Assembly: GCA_900546175.1 (NCBI GenBank)
Contig: URBX01000007.1
Span: forward strand, 1 to 64,000
Length of the DNA stretch: 64,000 nucleotides
Direction: 5' to 3'
Source: an uncultured Eggerthella sp.
Lineage (GTDB): Bacteria; Actinomycetota; Coriobacteriia; Coriobacteriales; Eggerthellaceae
Shown: in pieces, positions 30,970 to 41,131 of the stretch
Position numbering within the stretch: position 1 is the stretch's first letter
How the letters are laid out: every line of letters starts with the position of its first letter
Notes under the pieces: generated by a model
The model's database searches: none
What the model was told of the DNA's origin: nothing
Seen by the model: the letters and a program-made list of their open reading frames with translations, nothing else
Made by a program: the position numbers and the translations under genes

Positions 30970-32313
30970 ATGATTGGTCGTTATACTCGTCCTGAAATGG
31001 GAAACATTTGGACTAACGATAATAAGTATGCAATCTGGAAAGAGATCGAAGTATTAGCATGCGAAGCACAGGCAGAGCTTGGTCAGGCAGGAATCACGAA
31101 GGAAGAAGCCGCTTGGATTCGCGCACATGCAGATTTCAAATCAGAGCGTATTGATGAAATTGAAAAAGTAACCAATCATGACGTTATTGCTTTTCTTACT
31201 AACATGGCTGAATATATTGATGCTGAAATTCCCGAGGATCAAGAAAAGCCTTCTCGTTGGGTTCACTACGGAATGACCTCTTCCGACTTGGGTGATACCG
31301 CATTGAGCTATCAAATTACGCAAGCGTTGGACATCATTTTGAAGGATGTTGTTCAGTTAGGCGAAGTGTGCAAGCGTCGCGCATTCGAATTCCAGGAAAC
31401 CTTATGTGTAGGACGCACTCACGGTATTCATGCTGAACCAATGACTTTCGGCATGAAGTTTGGTTCTTGGGCATGGGCTCTAAAGCGCGCACAGGTACGA
31501 CTTCAGCAGGCTCGTGAAGTTGCTGCAACAGGTGCTATTTCTGGTGCGGTTGGAACCTATTCGTCCATTGATCCTTATGTTGAAAAGTATGTATGCGAAA
31601 AGATGGGCCTTACTCCTGACCCTCTTTCAACGCAGGTTCTTGCTCGTGACCGTCACGCACAGGTAATGAGCGCGTTGGCAGTTACTGCCTCTACCTTGGA
31701 GTCTATTGCGCTTCAGGTTCGCCTTATGCAGGAGTCTGATGTAATTGAAGCAGAGGAACCTTTCAAGAAGGGCCAGAAAGGCTCTTCGGCAATGCCTCAT
31801 AAGCGTAACCCTATTACAGCAGAGCGCATTTGTGGTCTTGCTCGCGTAGTTAAAGCCAATGCACAGGTTGGTTTTGACGATGTTGCTTTGTGGTTCGAGC
31901 GCGATATTTCTCACTCGGGTGCTGAACGTGTTGCTTTGGCCGACAGCTTTATTGCGCTTGATTACATGTTTGATAAGCTTCATTGGATTTTGGACGGTTT
32001 GCAAACCTATCCAGAGTCTATGATTGCAAACCTTAATAAGACCCGTGGTCTGATTTTCTCTTCGAAGGTTTTGCTTGCGCTTGTTGATACAGGCATTACT
32101 CGTGAAGATGCTTACGTAATTGTTCAGCGTAACGCTATGGCAACTTGGAAAGACGTTCAGCTTGCTCAGCCAGGGCCTACTTATCGCGAGCGCTTGGAAG
32201 CAGATCCAGAAGCAAATCTCACAAAAGAACAGCTTGACGCAATTTTTGACCCATGGGCATTCTTAACCCGTAAGGATGAAGCATTCAAGAAGCTTGAAGC
32301 GTTAGAGTTCTAA
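30970..32313 (+). CDS. purB: Adenylosuccinate lyase
   Basis: Cleaves adenylosuccinate and SAICAR, so it serves both the AMP branch (with PurA) and de novo purine synthesis. Fumarase/aspartase fold, 447 residues, with GMTSSDLGDTA, GRTHGIHAEPMTFG and the signature loop KGSSAMPHKRNPI containing the catalytic serine. The start follows taaggagac. Monocistronic, with a terminator at 32335. Confidence 0.96.
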   Translation: MIGRYTRPEMGNIWTNDNKYAIWKEIEVLACEAQAELGQAGITKEEAAWIRAHADFKSERIDEIEKVTNHDVIAFLTNMAEYIDAEIPEDQEKPSRWVHYGMTSSDLGDTALSYQITQALDIILKDVVQLGEVCKRRAFEFQETLCVGRTHGIHAEPMTFGMKFGSWAWALKRAQVRLQQAREVAATGAISGAVGTYSSIDPYVEKYVCEKMGLTPDPLSTQVLARDRHAQVMSALAVTASTLESIALQVRLMQESDVIEAEEPFKKGQKGSSAMPHKRNPITAERICGLARVVKANAQVGFDDVALWFERDISHSGAERVALADSFIALDYMFDKLHWILDGLQTYPESMIANLNKTRGLIFSSKVLLALVDTGITREDAYVIVQRNAMATWKDVQLAQPGPTYRERLEADPEANLTKEQLDAIFDPWAFLTRKDEAFKKLEALEF

Positions 32314-32334
32314 TTCGAATAGCGCCGTATTCTG

Positions 32335-32370
32335 AGCCACCTTCTACATAGATTAGAAGGTGGCTTTTTG
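32335..32370 (+). terminator. Terminator of purB
   Basis: AGCCACCTTCTA (32335-32346) pairs with TAGAAGGTGGCT (32354-32365), then TTTT. Confidence 0.92.
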
Positions 32371-32486
32371 CTATTATCATTGCTAAGAAACGAAACTATT
32401 GTTGCGTATTACTCGAATAGCTTAAGTAAAAAAGTATTTTGGCAATGTGCATGCTTACGTTGGGGTTGGAGTGAAGGGAAGTAACC

Positions 32487-34403
32487 ATGCAAACAAGAAA
32501 AAGGGGTAGTAAGTTTCTATCAATGCTATTGGCAGCGATATTAGTTGTGTCACTTAATGTGCCAATGCTTGCGTTTGCACAAGAGGATATTCAGCCAACT
32601 AGCACTCCTATTGCAAAAGTAATAATTGGAGATACCGAGAAGGAAGTAACTTCTTTAAATGAGCTTATTACGTTAGCGTCTGACAATATCGATTTTTCTG
32701 TTGTGCTATTGGCTGATGTTGAAGTGCCAGGAGTTCTCCAAATAGCACCAAATCAAACGGTCACTCTTGATTTAAATGGATTTACTTTTTCAACTACACC
32801 AAAAACTAACGACAGCACTCGTCATTACTATGCCATTGATAACTATGGTGCATTTACCCTGACCGACTCAAGCACTGCTCAAACAGGCAAAATAAGAGCT
32901 CGTGGTATTGAGAATTTAGATAAAGGAACAATGACTATAAACGGTGGCTCCGTGTACTCAATTGATTCTAATGGCGGTGCTTGCGTATGGAATGAAGCTG
33001 AGCTTTTTATTAATGGAGGCACTTTTAAGACCGAGTATGAAGGCAATCCAGGTGACACATACGGTCCAGGTTGTTTAAACAACAGCGGAACGGCAACAAT
33101 TACGGGCGGAACATTTACTAGCGTAAACAGGCGTACCTATGCAATTATTTCAACAGGTAATTTGACCATTACTCCTTCTTCAGATAATTCAGTGAAAGTT
33201 TCAGGTGCTCATGGTGGTTTGGCGTCTGATGGTGGCTCTTTAAAAGTGAATGGCGGTAAGTATTCTTCTTCAGAATATTACGGATTGTATGTTTCTAATG
33301 ATGCATCCACTGCAACAGTAACAATTAATGACGGTATTTTTTCAGGAAAAGAATATGCGGCATGGATTGGTAGTGACGGAAACGAAACAGTAGATAGCAC
33401 TATCACTATTACGGGAGGATTCTTCTCAAAGCCTATCTTCACGCAAGAAAACACTATCAGTAATGCCCTTGTGATCACAGGCGGTACGTTTACGGTTAAT
33501 GGGATTAACTCTTTTGATGTGTCGGCATATTATGACAAGGAAAAATTTTGCCAGGATCCTGGCGGAACAGTAATGAAGTGTATCCCAACAACCGCTGACA
33601 ATGTTGTTATTCATGAACCTGAAGGTACTGATGCAGAACTAGTAATTGATGAACAAACGGCACAAACTTTATCTGTTGCTGCGAAAGCAGAATTGGAGAA
33701 GATAAAAACTGCTCCTGAAAATGAATTAACTGAAACGGAGAAAGATATCAGGAATGCTATAACAAATCAGCCAAACGCCGATATAAAATCTGAAATAGAG
33801 GTTGTTACTTCTTTGTTGAAAACCACCGAGATTCCTTCAGATGATTCTTCAGCTATTGATACGGAAAAACTAGATTCTGAAGAAGCAGTTGCCTACTTTG
33901 ACTTGAAAGTAAGAATGAATGTGTGGGTAATTGTTGACGGAATGACTACTAAAATGCTTCTGCCTGAAATTGATACCCTGTCTGCTCCTCTTACCTTCAA
34001 GTTGAATGTAGATCCAAACCTTATTAAAGGAAAGACCGTACGCATTGCTCATGTCCATGAGGAAGAGGTAGACTTCATTGATCCGGTGGATGTTGATTAT
34101 GAAAACGGCATAATTACGATAACTGCTCAGAAATTCTCTACGTTTGCAGTTCTTACCTCGGATGGTGAAATTAATCCAGACCAACCAGGTAGCTCTGACA
34201 AGCCTACTAACCCAGACCAGTCTGGCAACAATGGCAATGAAGGTACTGCCACAAACAATAATGCTTCGAATTCTTCAGGAAAGAATCTTGCTGAAACGGG
34301 AGATGCTTCCACCATTATGATAGTAGGCATGACCGTTTTTGCGTTGCTGTCTGCAGCAGCTTGTTTAGCAATGCTTGCTCGTAGGCGATTGCAGCAGAAA
34401 TAA
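32487..34403 (+). CDS. Sortase-anchored surface protein with beta-helix-like repeats
   Basis: 638-residue exported protein. A signal peptide (1 to about 31, ending PMLAFA) is followed by a domain of Gly/Thr-rich repeats (about 90-330) containing ITGGTFT, INGGTF and INDGIF motifs, typical of right-handed beta-helix adhesins. A helical acidic region and a small beta domain (ending FSTFAVLTSDG) come next, then a Pro/Asn-rich wall spacer. The C-terminal signal is LAETG followed by a hydrophobic helix and RRR, a class of LPXTG-like sortase substrate. No sortase gene is present here. Confidence 0.85.
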   Translation: MQTRKRGSKFLSMLLAAILVVSLNVPMLAFAQEDIQPTSTPIAKVIIGDTEKEVTSLNELITLASDNIDFSVVLLADVEVPGVLQIAPNQTVTLDLNGFTFSTTPKTNDSTRHYYAIDNYGAFTLTDSSTAQTGKIRARGIENLDKGTMTINGGSVYSIDSNGGACVWNEAELFINGGTFKTEYEGNPGDTYGPGCLNNSGTATITGGTFTSVNRRTYAIISTGNLTITPSSDNSVKVSGAHGGLASDGGSLKVNGGKYSSSEYYGLYVSNDASTATVTINDGIFSGKEYAAWIGSDGNETVDSTITITGGFFSKPIFTQENTISNALVITGGTFTVNGINSFDVSAYYDKEKFCQDPGGTVMKCIPTTADNVVIHEPEGTDAELVIDEQTAQTLSVAAKAELEKIKTAPENELTETEKDIRNAITNQPNADIKSEIEVVTSLLKTTEIPSDDSSAIDTEKLDSEEAVAYFDLKVRMNVWVIVDGMTTKMLLPEIDTLSAPLTFKLNVDPNLIKGKTVRIAHVHEEEVDFIDPVDVDYENGIITITAQKFSTFAVLTSDGEINPDQPGSSDKPTNPDQSGNNGNEGTATNNNASNSSGKNLAETGDASTIMIVGMTVFALLSAAACLAMLARRRLQQK

Positions 34404-34511
34404 AAGCCTTACTTAATGTGTGCACAATATTCGATACGTGCAGAATGTCCAATCTACACACGTTTTGAAAGGTATAGCGAACATCCCTTGGTCTTATGCT
34501 CTATTGTTCGC

Positions 34512-35996
34512 TTAAATAATGGTATAAACGCGAATTAAGGCATAAGATTCTTCGCCAGCCTTAGTGCTCTTAATTTGGCTTAGGCCACAAAAAGAGCTTT
34601 GGGTGCCTGAAGAAATAAGGTATTCGCCATAATTGTCGGTGTTGTCTGCAATGTCGATAGAGAAGAATACCTTATCGGGAAAGTGAATACCAACAATAGT
34701 TCTCGTAGATTTTGCGAGAAACCATCCGTCCGACCAGCAAGGAGCTGCGGTTGGCGTTCTGCCAAAACGGAACCAATCGCAATCGCTGTAGTGGTACGCA
34801 TCGGTACCTCCCATAGGAGTGTACGTTCCTAAATTAGCAATACCACCACCGTAGTTATAAATCGCGTCAAAACTGAAGGAGAGTCCATTTCCTAAATACG
34901 TTGCTTCGAAGGGTTTCATGGAAGCTGGCAAAGTGATTTGGTCAACCATGGTGGCATCAGAAGCGGAAATTTTTGTAATTTGGTAGTGAACGCTAGTGGA
35001 ATCAGCGCGAGGAGTAATAACTACTCCATCAACAACAGGAGTTACGCGCGTAGCAAAAGGACGTTTGGAAGTCCAAGCAACACCAACTTCGCTAGAACCG
35101 AAAGTGGCATGCTTCAACGCGGATCTGTCGTTTGCGTTTTCGCCGGTGGTATTTGGGCAAACTTGCCAAAAAGCACGGTTTTGCACTGCCGCAATAGAAG
35201 GAGAAGCCCAGTTTTCATCTCCTTGATCCACTTGGACAATGTTTGATACTTCTCCACCAGAAAGAGAGCCTGTCATAACAATCCACTGTTTAGTGAAAAG
35301 GTTTGATTCAACCCAAATCATCCCGGAATCGCTACAGCGAACATCAAGAATCTCAAAGCCTTTATCGTGGTTTATGGCATTTTTGAGAACCACAGGATTT
35401 GACCCTGTGGACAAATACAGCAATCTGACCGTATTGAGAGGGCTTGCGGTTTCGCCCGGAACAAGACATGCGGCAACAGTGCTATTGTCGGCCCAACATA
35501 AAGAGCCATAAGGAAGCTTGAAGTTTCCAATTACTGCAACGTGGTCTGCCGAAGATACTTCAGATAAGTTGTCTAAGTTGGTAACTTTATTTTCTGGAAC
35601 AGAAAGAATATCTAAATCACTGGTGCTTTTCGTATTAGAAGAGACCGCCTGACTTCCTACGCCGCCAACAATAGCAACACCTGCAAGCGCACCGGCGCCT
35701 ATGAGAAGGCTCCTTCGTGAAAAAGGAACGCCGTTACCTGCTGAAAAACCTCCTGAGGAAAAGCCTCCTTCACCATAATCAGAGCGTTTGACTGTTTTGC
35801 CAACACTTGGACGAGAGCCGTCTAAGCTTGGTCGTGAAGACTCAGTGCTTGAAAGAGGGCCAGGGAGGGAGGTTGAAAAACCGCTTTTCTTTGTAGCGGA
35901 ATTGTATGACGAAGAAACTCTTGGGCGAGGATTAACCGACCTGCGAGTAGGCTGTGATTTTGGGGTGTTTGTGTTCTGTTTTCTTTTCTGTGGCAC
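34512..35996 (-). CDS. Tat-like membrane-anchored protein with beta-propeller-like domain
   Basis: 494 residues, family not identified. A long basic, Ser/Pro-rich cytoplasmic N-terminus (1-92) leads to FSRRSLLIGAGALAGVAIVGG (about 92-112), where Arg94-Arg95 and the hydrophobic stretch resemble a twin-arginine signal anchor. The remaining 380 residues are beta-rich with spaced Trp/Gly segments (for example CWADNSTVAACL, GMIWVESN), suggesting a propeller-like extracellular domain. GTG start, with agga upstream. It is convergent with the LAETG protein and divergent from the two-component genes. Confidence 0.75.
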   Translation of the reverse strand: MPQKRKQNTNTPKSQPTRRSVNPRPRVSSSYNSATKKSGFSTSLPGPLSSTESSRPSLDGSRPSVGKTVKRSDYGEGGFSSGGFSAGNGVPFSRRSLLIGAGALAGVAIVGGVGSQAVSSNTKSTSDLDILSVPENKVTNLDNLSEVSSADHVAVIGNFKLPYGSLCWADNSTVAACLVPGETASPLNTVRLLYLSTGSNPVVLKNAINHDKGFEILDVRCSDSGMIWVESNLFTKQWIVMTGSLSGGEVSNIVQVDQGDENWASPSIAAVQNRAFWQVCPNTTGENANDRSALKHATFGSSEVGVAWTSKRPFATRVTPVVDGVVITPRADSTSVHYQITKISASDATMVDQITLPASMKPFEATYLGNGLSFSFDAIYNYGGGIANLGTYTPMGGTDAYHYSDCDWFRFGRTPTAAPCWSDGWFLAKSTRTIVGIHFPDKVFFSIDIADNTDNYGEYLISSGTQSSFCGLSQIKSTKAGEESYALIRVYTII

Positions 35997-36179
35997 GGGT
36001 TTATCCTGTATATATTCAAATCAATAAATGAAATTATTGCGTATTTCCTGCAGGGATATTGTGGCATTTGATTCAGAAAAAAGAGGGCATGGTGAGCAAT
36101 TGCTACAATATTCCCAAACATGAAACTTGCATATCAATTATTATTTGTGAAAGAGCGCGTTAAGTAAAGGAGACTTATT

Positions 36180-36884
36180 ATGAGCAACGAAACTCGACGC
36201 ATTTTATTAGTTGAAGATGAAAAAGTAATTCGTGATGCAGTAGCTGCGTATCTCGAACGTGAAAAATACATGGTTGTATCGGTTGGAGATGGACAGGAAG
36301 CACTCGAAGAGTTTTCCCATCATCATTTCGATTTAGTTATTCTTGATCTTATGTTACCTCGCGTTCCGGGCGAACGAGTATGTCGTGCAATTCGTGACAA
36401 TTCCGATGTGCCTATCATCATGCTTACCGCAAAGGGGGAAGTGGAAGACCGCATTATCGGACTAGAACTTGGCGCAGATGACTATTTGGTAAAGCCTTTT
36501 AGCCCACGTGAGTTGGTTGCGCGCGTTCGTGCTTTGCTTCGCCGTGTTCATTCCGAGAATGAATCCTCGCGTGAAGTAATGGAGTTTGGCGAATTGACCA
36601 TTGACCTTTCTGGCCACAAGATTCTTGTTAATGGCGAAGAAGTGGACCTTACCGCAAGTGAGTTTAACTTGCTTACCACCTTGTGCCGTCAGCCAGGTAG
36701 GGTTTATTCGCGCATGGAGTTGGTTGAGAAAGTTCTTGGCTATGACTTCGAAGGATATGAGCGCACTATTGACTCTCACGTAAAGAATCTTCGCGCAAAA
36801 ATTGGCGACAATCCACGTAATCCTAAATGGCTCCACACCGTTCATGGCGTAGGCTATCGTTTTGAGGATCCAACTAAACAGTAG
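36180..36884 (+). CDS. OmpR-family response regulator
   Basis: 234-residue DNA-binding response regulator. Receiver domain (6-120) has the acidic pair EDE, phospho-acceptor Asp in LVILDLMLP, Thr in MLTAKG and Lys in LVKPFSPREL. The winged-helix domain (about 135-230) has the DLTASEFNLL and HVKNLRAKIGDNPR segments. The start follows taaaggagac. The partner kinase follows. Target genes cannot be deduced; the divergent Tat-anchored protein is a candidate. Confidence 0.93.
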   Translation: MSNETRRILLVEDEKVIRDAVAAYLEREKYMVVSVGDGQEALEEFSHHHFDLVILDLMLPRVPGERVCRAIRDNSDVPIIMLTAKGEVEDRIIGLELGADDYLVKPFSPRELVARVRALLRRVHSENESSREVMEFGELTIDLSGHKILVNGEEVDLTASEFNLLTTLCRQPGRVYSRMELVEKVLGYDFEGYERTIDSHVKNLRAKIGDNPRNPKWLHTVHGVGYRFEDPTKQ

Positions 36885-36993
36885 ATCCGTATTGCTATCA
36901 AGTAGTTGGTGGTGCTTGTCGCATGCGTTCTCTGTGCTGTGATGCGACAAGCCTACCAAATGAGTGAACTTAAAGAAAACCTTGGTTGGGAAT

Positions 36994-38427
36994 ATGATTA
37001 GCCAACAAGATACCTATTCTGAAGATAAAACGCGTGGCCTTAGTTTTACCTCTCGTGTTGCTATGGCTTTCGTGGTAGTAGCTATAGCAACCATTGCCGC
37101 TCTTGGTTGTGTTTTGGCTTGCATTTGGGAAGTTTTTTTCCAAGATTACACTCGCGAAAACATGGAACGTCTTGCAGACTCTATTGCAGAAAGCTGTGAA
37201 AAAACCTGGGGAGATTGGTATGGAGGAGCTCTTGCTTCAGCAAGTGCGGCAAGTGCTTTGTATGATTCCGTCTTTATTACCGTGGTAGATGCCGACGGTC
37301 ATGTAATCTACAACGAACGTCCTTCTGGCGTTAGTGCGAATTTACCGATGCAAAAACAAATGGATAAGAACACCGCTATGGCTCCTATTATGAGTAATGG
37401 CGAAAAGGTTGGCGCAGTTTATGTAAGCGTTTTCGGCTCTGATTCATTGCTTACCGAGCCAGATATTCAGTTCAAAAACAACACCTACTTTGCGTTGTTT
37501 GTTGCTGCTTTTGTTGGCATTGTATTCGCTATGATTGCCGGTGTTGTCTTTGCGCGTGGAATGATGCGTCCGGTGCAGCAAATTACGGTTGCTGCCAATA
37601 AGCTTAAAGAGGGCGACATGACAGCCCGTACAGGAGTGCAAGTCAAAGGCGACATTGGCAGGTTGGCTTCAACGTTTGACGCAATGGCCGAAGAGTTAGA
37701 AGCAAACCAGAAGCTTGAACGTCAGCTTGTTACCGACGTTGCTCATGAGCTAAGAACTCCGCTGATGGCTATTCAGTCCACCGTTGAGGCAATGATTGAT
37801 GGCGTTTTTAAGCCAGATCAAGAGCATTTGTCCACGCTTCATTCTGAAGTGTCACGCTTAAGCCGTTTAGTAGACGCATTGTTGAAGCTGTCTCGTTTGG
37901 AGAATCGTGCAACGCCAGTAGAGTTTGAACGCCTTGATTTGGTTGAATTGATGGATGCTATTGCCACAACTCATGCAGTGTTGGTTAACGAATCGGGCCT
38001 AGAGTTTGAATATATCCACGACCCTCATGTGTATGTTTATGGAAATAAAGACATGATTCGCCAAGCAACTGCAAACCTCATTTCTAACGCGGTGCGCTAT
38101 ACGCCTGAAGGAGGAAAGGTAACGCTTATTATCCACAAGGGCGACATTATGGGGCAGATTATTGTAAAAGATACCGGTATTGGTCTTACTGCTGAAGAAG
38201 CAAAGAAAGTATTCCAGCGTTTCTGGAGAGCTGATTCGGGTAGAGCGCGAGAAACAGGCGGCTTAGGAATTGGACTTTCGGTAGTAAAGGAAATTGTTGA
38301 TAGGCATAACGGCTGGGTACGCGTAGAAGGAAGGCCGAACGAAGGAGCAACCTTTACTATCAATATTCCTCTTTACACTGAGCAAACAGCGCGAGTTACC
38401 CGCAAGCGCCTTTCGGGACGATCGTAG
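36994..38427 (+). CDS. Sensor histidine kinase with HAMP domain
   Basis: Partner of the upstream regulator. Two membrane helices (about 20-48 and 160-185) flank an extracytoplasmic sensor of about 110 residues, followed by HAMP (about 185-240), the phospho-acceptor helix with DVAHELRTPLMAIQ, and an HATPase with N-box NLISNAVRYTPEGG and glycine boxes DTGIGL and GGLGIGLS. Start uncertain: ATG 36994 (477 aa) or an in-frame GTG at 36964 (487 aa), neither with a strong ribosome site. A 13-codon ORF from 36960 overlaps the 36994 start and could couple translation. Confidence 0.88.
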   Translation: MISQQDTYSEDKTRGLSFTSRVAMAFVVVAIATIAALGCVLACIWEVFFQDYTRENMERLADSIAESCEKTWGDWYGGALASASAASALYDSVFITVVDADGHVIYNERPSGVSANLPMQKQMDKNTAMAPIMSNGEKVGAVYVSVFGSDSLLTEPDIQFKNNTYFALFVAAFVGIVFAMIAGVVFARGMMRPVQQITVAANKLKEGDMTARTGVQVKGDIGRLASTFDAMAEELEANQKLERQLVTDVAHELRTPLMAIQSTVEAMIDGVFKPDQEHLSTLHSEVSRLSRLVDALLKLSRLENRATPVEFERLDLVELMDAIATTHAVLVNESGLEFEYIHDPHVYVYGNKDMIRQATANLISNAVRYTPEGGKVTLIIHKGDIMGQIIVKDTGIGLTAEEAKKVFQRFWRADSGRARETGGLGIGLSVVKEIVDRHNGWVRVEGRPNEGATFTINIPLYTEQTARVTRKRLSGRS

Positions 38428-38786
38428 TGAGCAAGCTTGCATACAAGCAACACGCAAGTACCGCCTCAAGTGCCAACGGGTAAGTTCTCTGCAGAGCTTC
38501 CGGGAAGGTGTCCAGCAAGTATTTCGTGCGTATAGATCCCTCAAGATACGGCTAGTGTGCAAAGCTTACGAGCAAAAGTATCTACAGCAGGAAATTGGTT
38601 TATAACACGCTGGGCAAAATGGTTCATAATAAACAGGCAGACAAAAGCAGTTTCCTTTTGTGCGTTTGCTAATAAGCTACAGAACTTCGCACTCAAAAGG
38701 CATAACATGCTTGTGTTTGAGGATACTGATTAAAGCTATTATTTGATAAGCGGTTAAAACGTAAACATTCATGAGAAAGGAATGTT
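38428..38786. other. Intergenic region between kinase gene and purC
   Basis: It contains GC-rich stretches with several CAAGC/GCTTG words (38435-38470) and no supported ORF or strong terminator. No purine riboswitch consensus was seen before purC. Confidence 0.4.
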
Positions 38787-39659
38787 ATGTCAGGAATTGA
38801 TATTAAGCCAGACGCGCAAGGTAAGGTGCGCGATTTATACGATTTGGGAGACAAGCTTTTGTTTGTTGCTTCTGACCGTATTTCTGCTTTTGACTATATT
38901 TTGAAGGATGAAATTCCTTATAAGGGCCAGGTGCTTACTCAGATTTCTCTTTTCTGGTTCGATCTTTTGTCTGATGTTGTTGAGAATCACATTATTTCTA
39001 CCGATGTTGCTGATTTACCAGAGAAGTTCCAGCCTTATGCAGACTACCTTAAAGGACGCTTTATGTTGGTAAAGAAAGCCGACATGCTTCCAGTAGAATG
39101 CATTGTTCGTGGTTATCTTACCGGTTCTGGCTTGAAGGATTACCAGGCAACCGGAAGCTTGTGCGGTATTGAATTGCCAGAAGGATTAGTCAATTCTTCA
39201 AAATTGCCACAGGCATTATTTACTCCTTCTACTAAGGCAGAAATTGGCGATCACGACGAAAACATCAGCTACGAAAAAACAGTTGAGCTTATTGGCGAAG
39301 AGAACGCTCAAGCAATTCGCGATCTTACCTTGGCGGTATACACCAAGGCGGCTGACTACGCAGCAAGCCGCGGCATTATTATTGCTGATACTAAATTGGA
39401 ATTTGGCATTTATGACGGCAAGATTATTTTAGGCGATGAGGTATTGACCCCTGATTCATCTCGATTCTGGCCAGCAGAAACCTACGAAGTTGGAAAAGAG
39501 CAACCTAGCTTCGACAAGCAGTTTGTGCGCAATTGGCTGAATGAGAATTGGGATCGCAGCGGCGAACCTCCTCATCTTCCACAGGAAATTATTGAGAAAA
39601 CAAGCCAGAAATATATTCAGGCCTACGAAATTCTTACGGGAAAGCCTTTCGAAAAGTAG
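38787..39659 (+). CDS. purC: SAICAR synthetase
   Basis: Phosphoribosylaminoimidazole-succinocarboxamide synthase, joining CAIR and aspartate with ATP; PurB then acts on the product. The 290-residue product has [25 protein letters not shown] near the N-terminus, [15 protein letters not shown], and the C-terminal [15 protein letters not shown]. It follows a gaaaggaatgtt site. Length fits the longer SAICAR synthetase group. It stands alone, with a terminator at 39829. Confidence 0.96.
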   Translation: MSGIDIKPDAQGKVRDLYDLGDKLLFVASDRISAFDYILKDEIPYKGQVLTQISLFWFDLLSDVVENHIISTDVADLPEKFQPYADYLKGRFMLVKKADMLPVECIVRGYLTGSGLKDYQATGSLCGIELPEGLVNSSKLPQALFTPSTKAEIGDHDENISYEKTVELIGEENAQAIRDLTLAVYTKAADYAASRGIIIADTKLEFGIYDGKIILGDEVLTPDSSRFWPAETYEVGKEQPSFDKQFVRNWLNENWDRSGEPPHLPQEIIEKTSQKYIQAYEILTGKPFEK

Positions 39660-39828
39660 CGCTTCTGGGTACAAAAGTGCGCAGTTGAGTGCGTGATAAG
39701 AAGGAGAGCGGCTGTTCAAGCGGGCGCAAAGGCGCAATTGGCTGTGTTAGCGTAAGGGCGAAACGCTGCCAAGTAAGTCATAATTAATGTGTGCGCAGTA
39801 GCTTGAAACCAACTGTGAAATAGAAAAT

Positions 39829-39866
39829 AACCGTCCTTTTTTAGAGCGAAAAGGGCGGTTTTCTTT
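39829..39866 (+). terminator. Terminator downstream of purC
   Basis: AACCGTCCTTTT (39829-39840) pairs with AAAAGGGCGGTT (39849-39860) with one G-T pair, followed by TTCTTTT. The rest of the 358-base spacer holds no supported gene. Confidence 0.82.
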
Positions 39867-40017
39867 TGATCTGTCTTCCTTTCTTTTAGACAAATCTTAG
39901 AAACTGTGGAACAAATCGTAAAAACTAAGGCTTAAGGTTAGCCAACAAGGGTATTTGCCTGTACAATGAAGCTTCGAGAAAAAATGTACTTCTTTGTAAA
40001 TCAAGGAGATTAATTAG

Positions 40018-40740
40018 ATGTCAACACGTAATCCAATGAACGAACGCAACCAGGAAGGCGGCAAAAAGGGCACTACTCGTAAAAGTGCCGCATCAGCTAA
40101 GCCAGTACAGAAAGCTGCTTCTTCGGTTTATATGAAGGACCCAAATTACAAGCCTAAGAAGAAGCTTTCCGAAAAGATTTTTGGTGGTGGCGAGAAAGCT
40201 CCTGAGCTTTCTAAGAATCAACAGCGTAAGCAAGCTCAAAAAGAAAAAGAGCTTGAAGCACAGCGTGAAGTTGCAAAGCAAGAATATCAAGAAAAGCGCA
40301 AGAAAAAGAAGCGCTATACCTTGTTGGACATGGAAAATGAAACTCGTACCATTGAGAATCTTTCCGAAGAAGACAAGAAAGCAGCGGAGGCTCGTTATCG
40401 CAACCCAGGTACGGTAGCATATAAGCGTTGGCGTGCCGTATGGTTCATTCTTATTGGTTGCGGTTTGTGCACTTTGATTCCACCAATTGTCGCAAACGAC
40501 GTATTCCTCAACAATGAGTTCCTTTCTTCTGTTTTCTATGTTCTTGGCTGGACCTTCATTGCTTTGGCTGTTGCTGTTGATGCATTGCGTATTCGTCCGT
40601 TGCGTAAGAATGCTCGTTATGGTCGCTCTACCGACAACTCTAAGAAAGCAACTCGTGCTCGCAAGCAGGCTCGCGCAAAGCAGAACCAAGAGCGCGCTGC
40701 ACAGCGTAAAAAAGCACAGGAGCTCGCTAATAAGCAATAA
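40018..40740 (+). CDS. Highly basic membrane protein of unknown function (240 aa)
   Basis: Family not recognised. Long Lys/Arg/Gln-rich N- and C-terminal parts (1-140 and 200-240, with coiled-coil-like KKAQEL repeats) flank two membrane helices (about 143-162 and 172-192). Both tails would face the cytoplasm and could bind nucleic acid or other anionic partners. The start follows aaggagatta. The next gene's ATG overlaps its TAA by one base, so the two are coupled. Confidence 0.8.
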   Translation: MSTRNPMNERNQEGGKKGTTRKSAASAKPVQKAASSVYMKDPNYKPKKKLSEKIFGGGEKAPELSKNQQRKQAQKEKELEAQREVAKQEYQEKRKKKKRYTLLDMENETRTIENLSEEDKKAAEARYRNPGTVAYKRWRAVWFILIGCGLCTLIPPIVANDVFLNNEFLSSVFYVLGWTFIALAVAVDALRIRPLRKNARYGRSTDNSKKATRARKQARAKQNQERAAQRKKAQELANKQ

Positions 40741-41105
40741 TGGAAGTTAAAGACGTTTTAGCGAAAGACTCTCCGAAAGTCGTAAAAAAACGAACACGTG
40801 AAATGCGCACCATCTCTCAGATGGTGTCGCTTTATTGTGCCGCTAATCACGAAAAAGATAAGAGAATCTATCAAGCCCACTGTAAAGAGTGGGTATGTTC
40901 CTCTTGTGCGCGCATTGATGCTTATGCAATTGAGCGCACTCTTCGTTGTAAGAAGATGGACGTGAAGACCAGCTGTGAGGAATGTGAAAATCATTGCTAT
41001 AAGCCCGAGATGCGCGAAGAAATACGTGCAATCATGCGCTTTTCAGGTCCACGAATGATAAGAAAACATCCTGTTGCAGCAATTCGCCATCTGTTAAAGA
41101 AGTAA
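40740..41105 (+). CDS. YgbA-like protein (nitrous oxide-stimulated promoter family)
   Basis: 121 residues. The core TISQMVSLYCAANH (about 25-38), the CSSCARIDAYAIERTLRC segment and CEECENHCYKPEMREEIRAIM match the YgbA_NO family, whose E. coli member is NO-responsive. The cysteines Cys-x-x-Cys and CEEC...HC suggest a metal or iron-sulfur site. Function is poorly known; nitrosative stress is inferred from the family. The start overlaps the preceding stop by one base. Confidence 0.8.
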   Translation: MEVKDVLAKDSPKVVKKRTREMRTISQMVSLYCAANHEKDKRIYQAHCKEWVCSSCARIDAYAIERTLRCKKMDVKTSCEECENHCYKPEMREEIRAIMRFSGPRMIRKHPVAAIRHLLKK

Positions 41106-41131
41106 GTACGCAGTCGTTTTTGAGCTATGCG

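Noticed and set aside
38640..38786. Purine riboswitch before purC
   Set aside because: Neither the conserved core nor the paired loops of the purine riboswitch could be found.
40093..40737. 214-codon minus-strand hydrophobic frame
   Set aside because: It is the antisense of lysine-rich codons in the basic membrane protein gene, which produces Phe/Leu runs.
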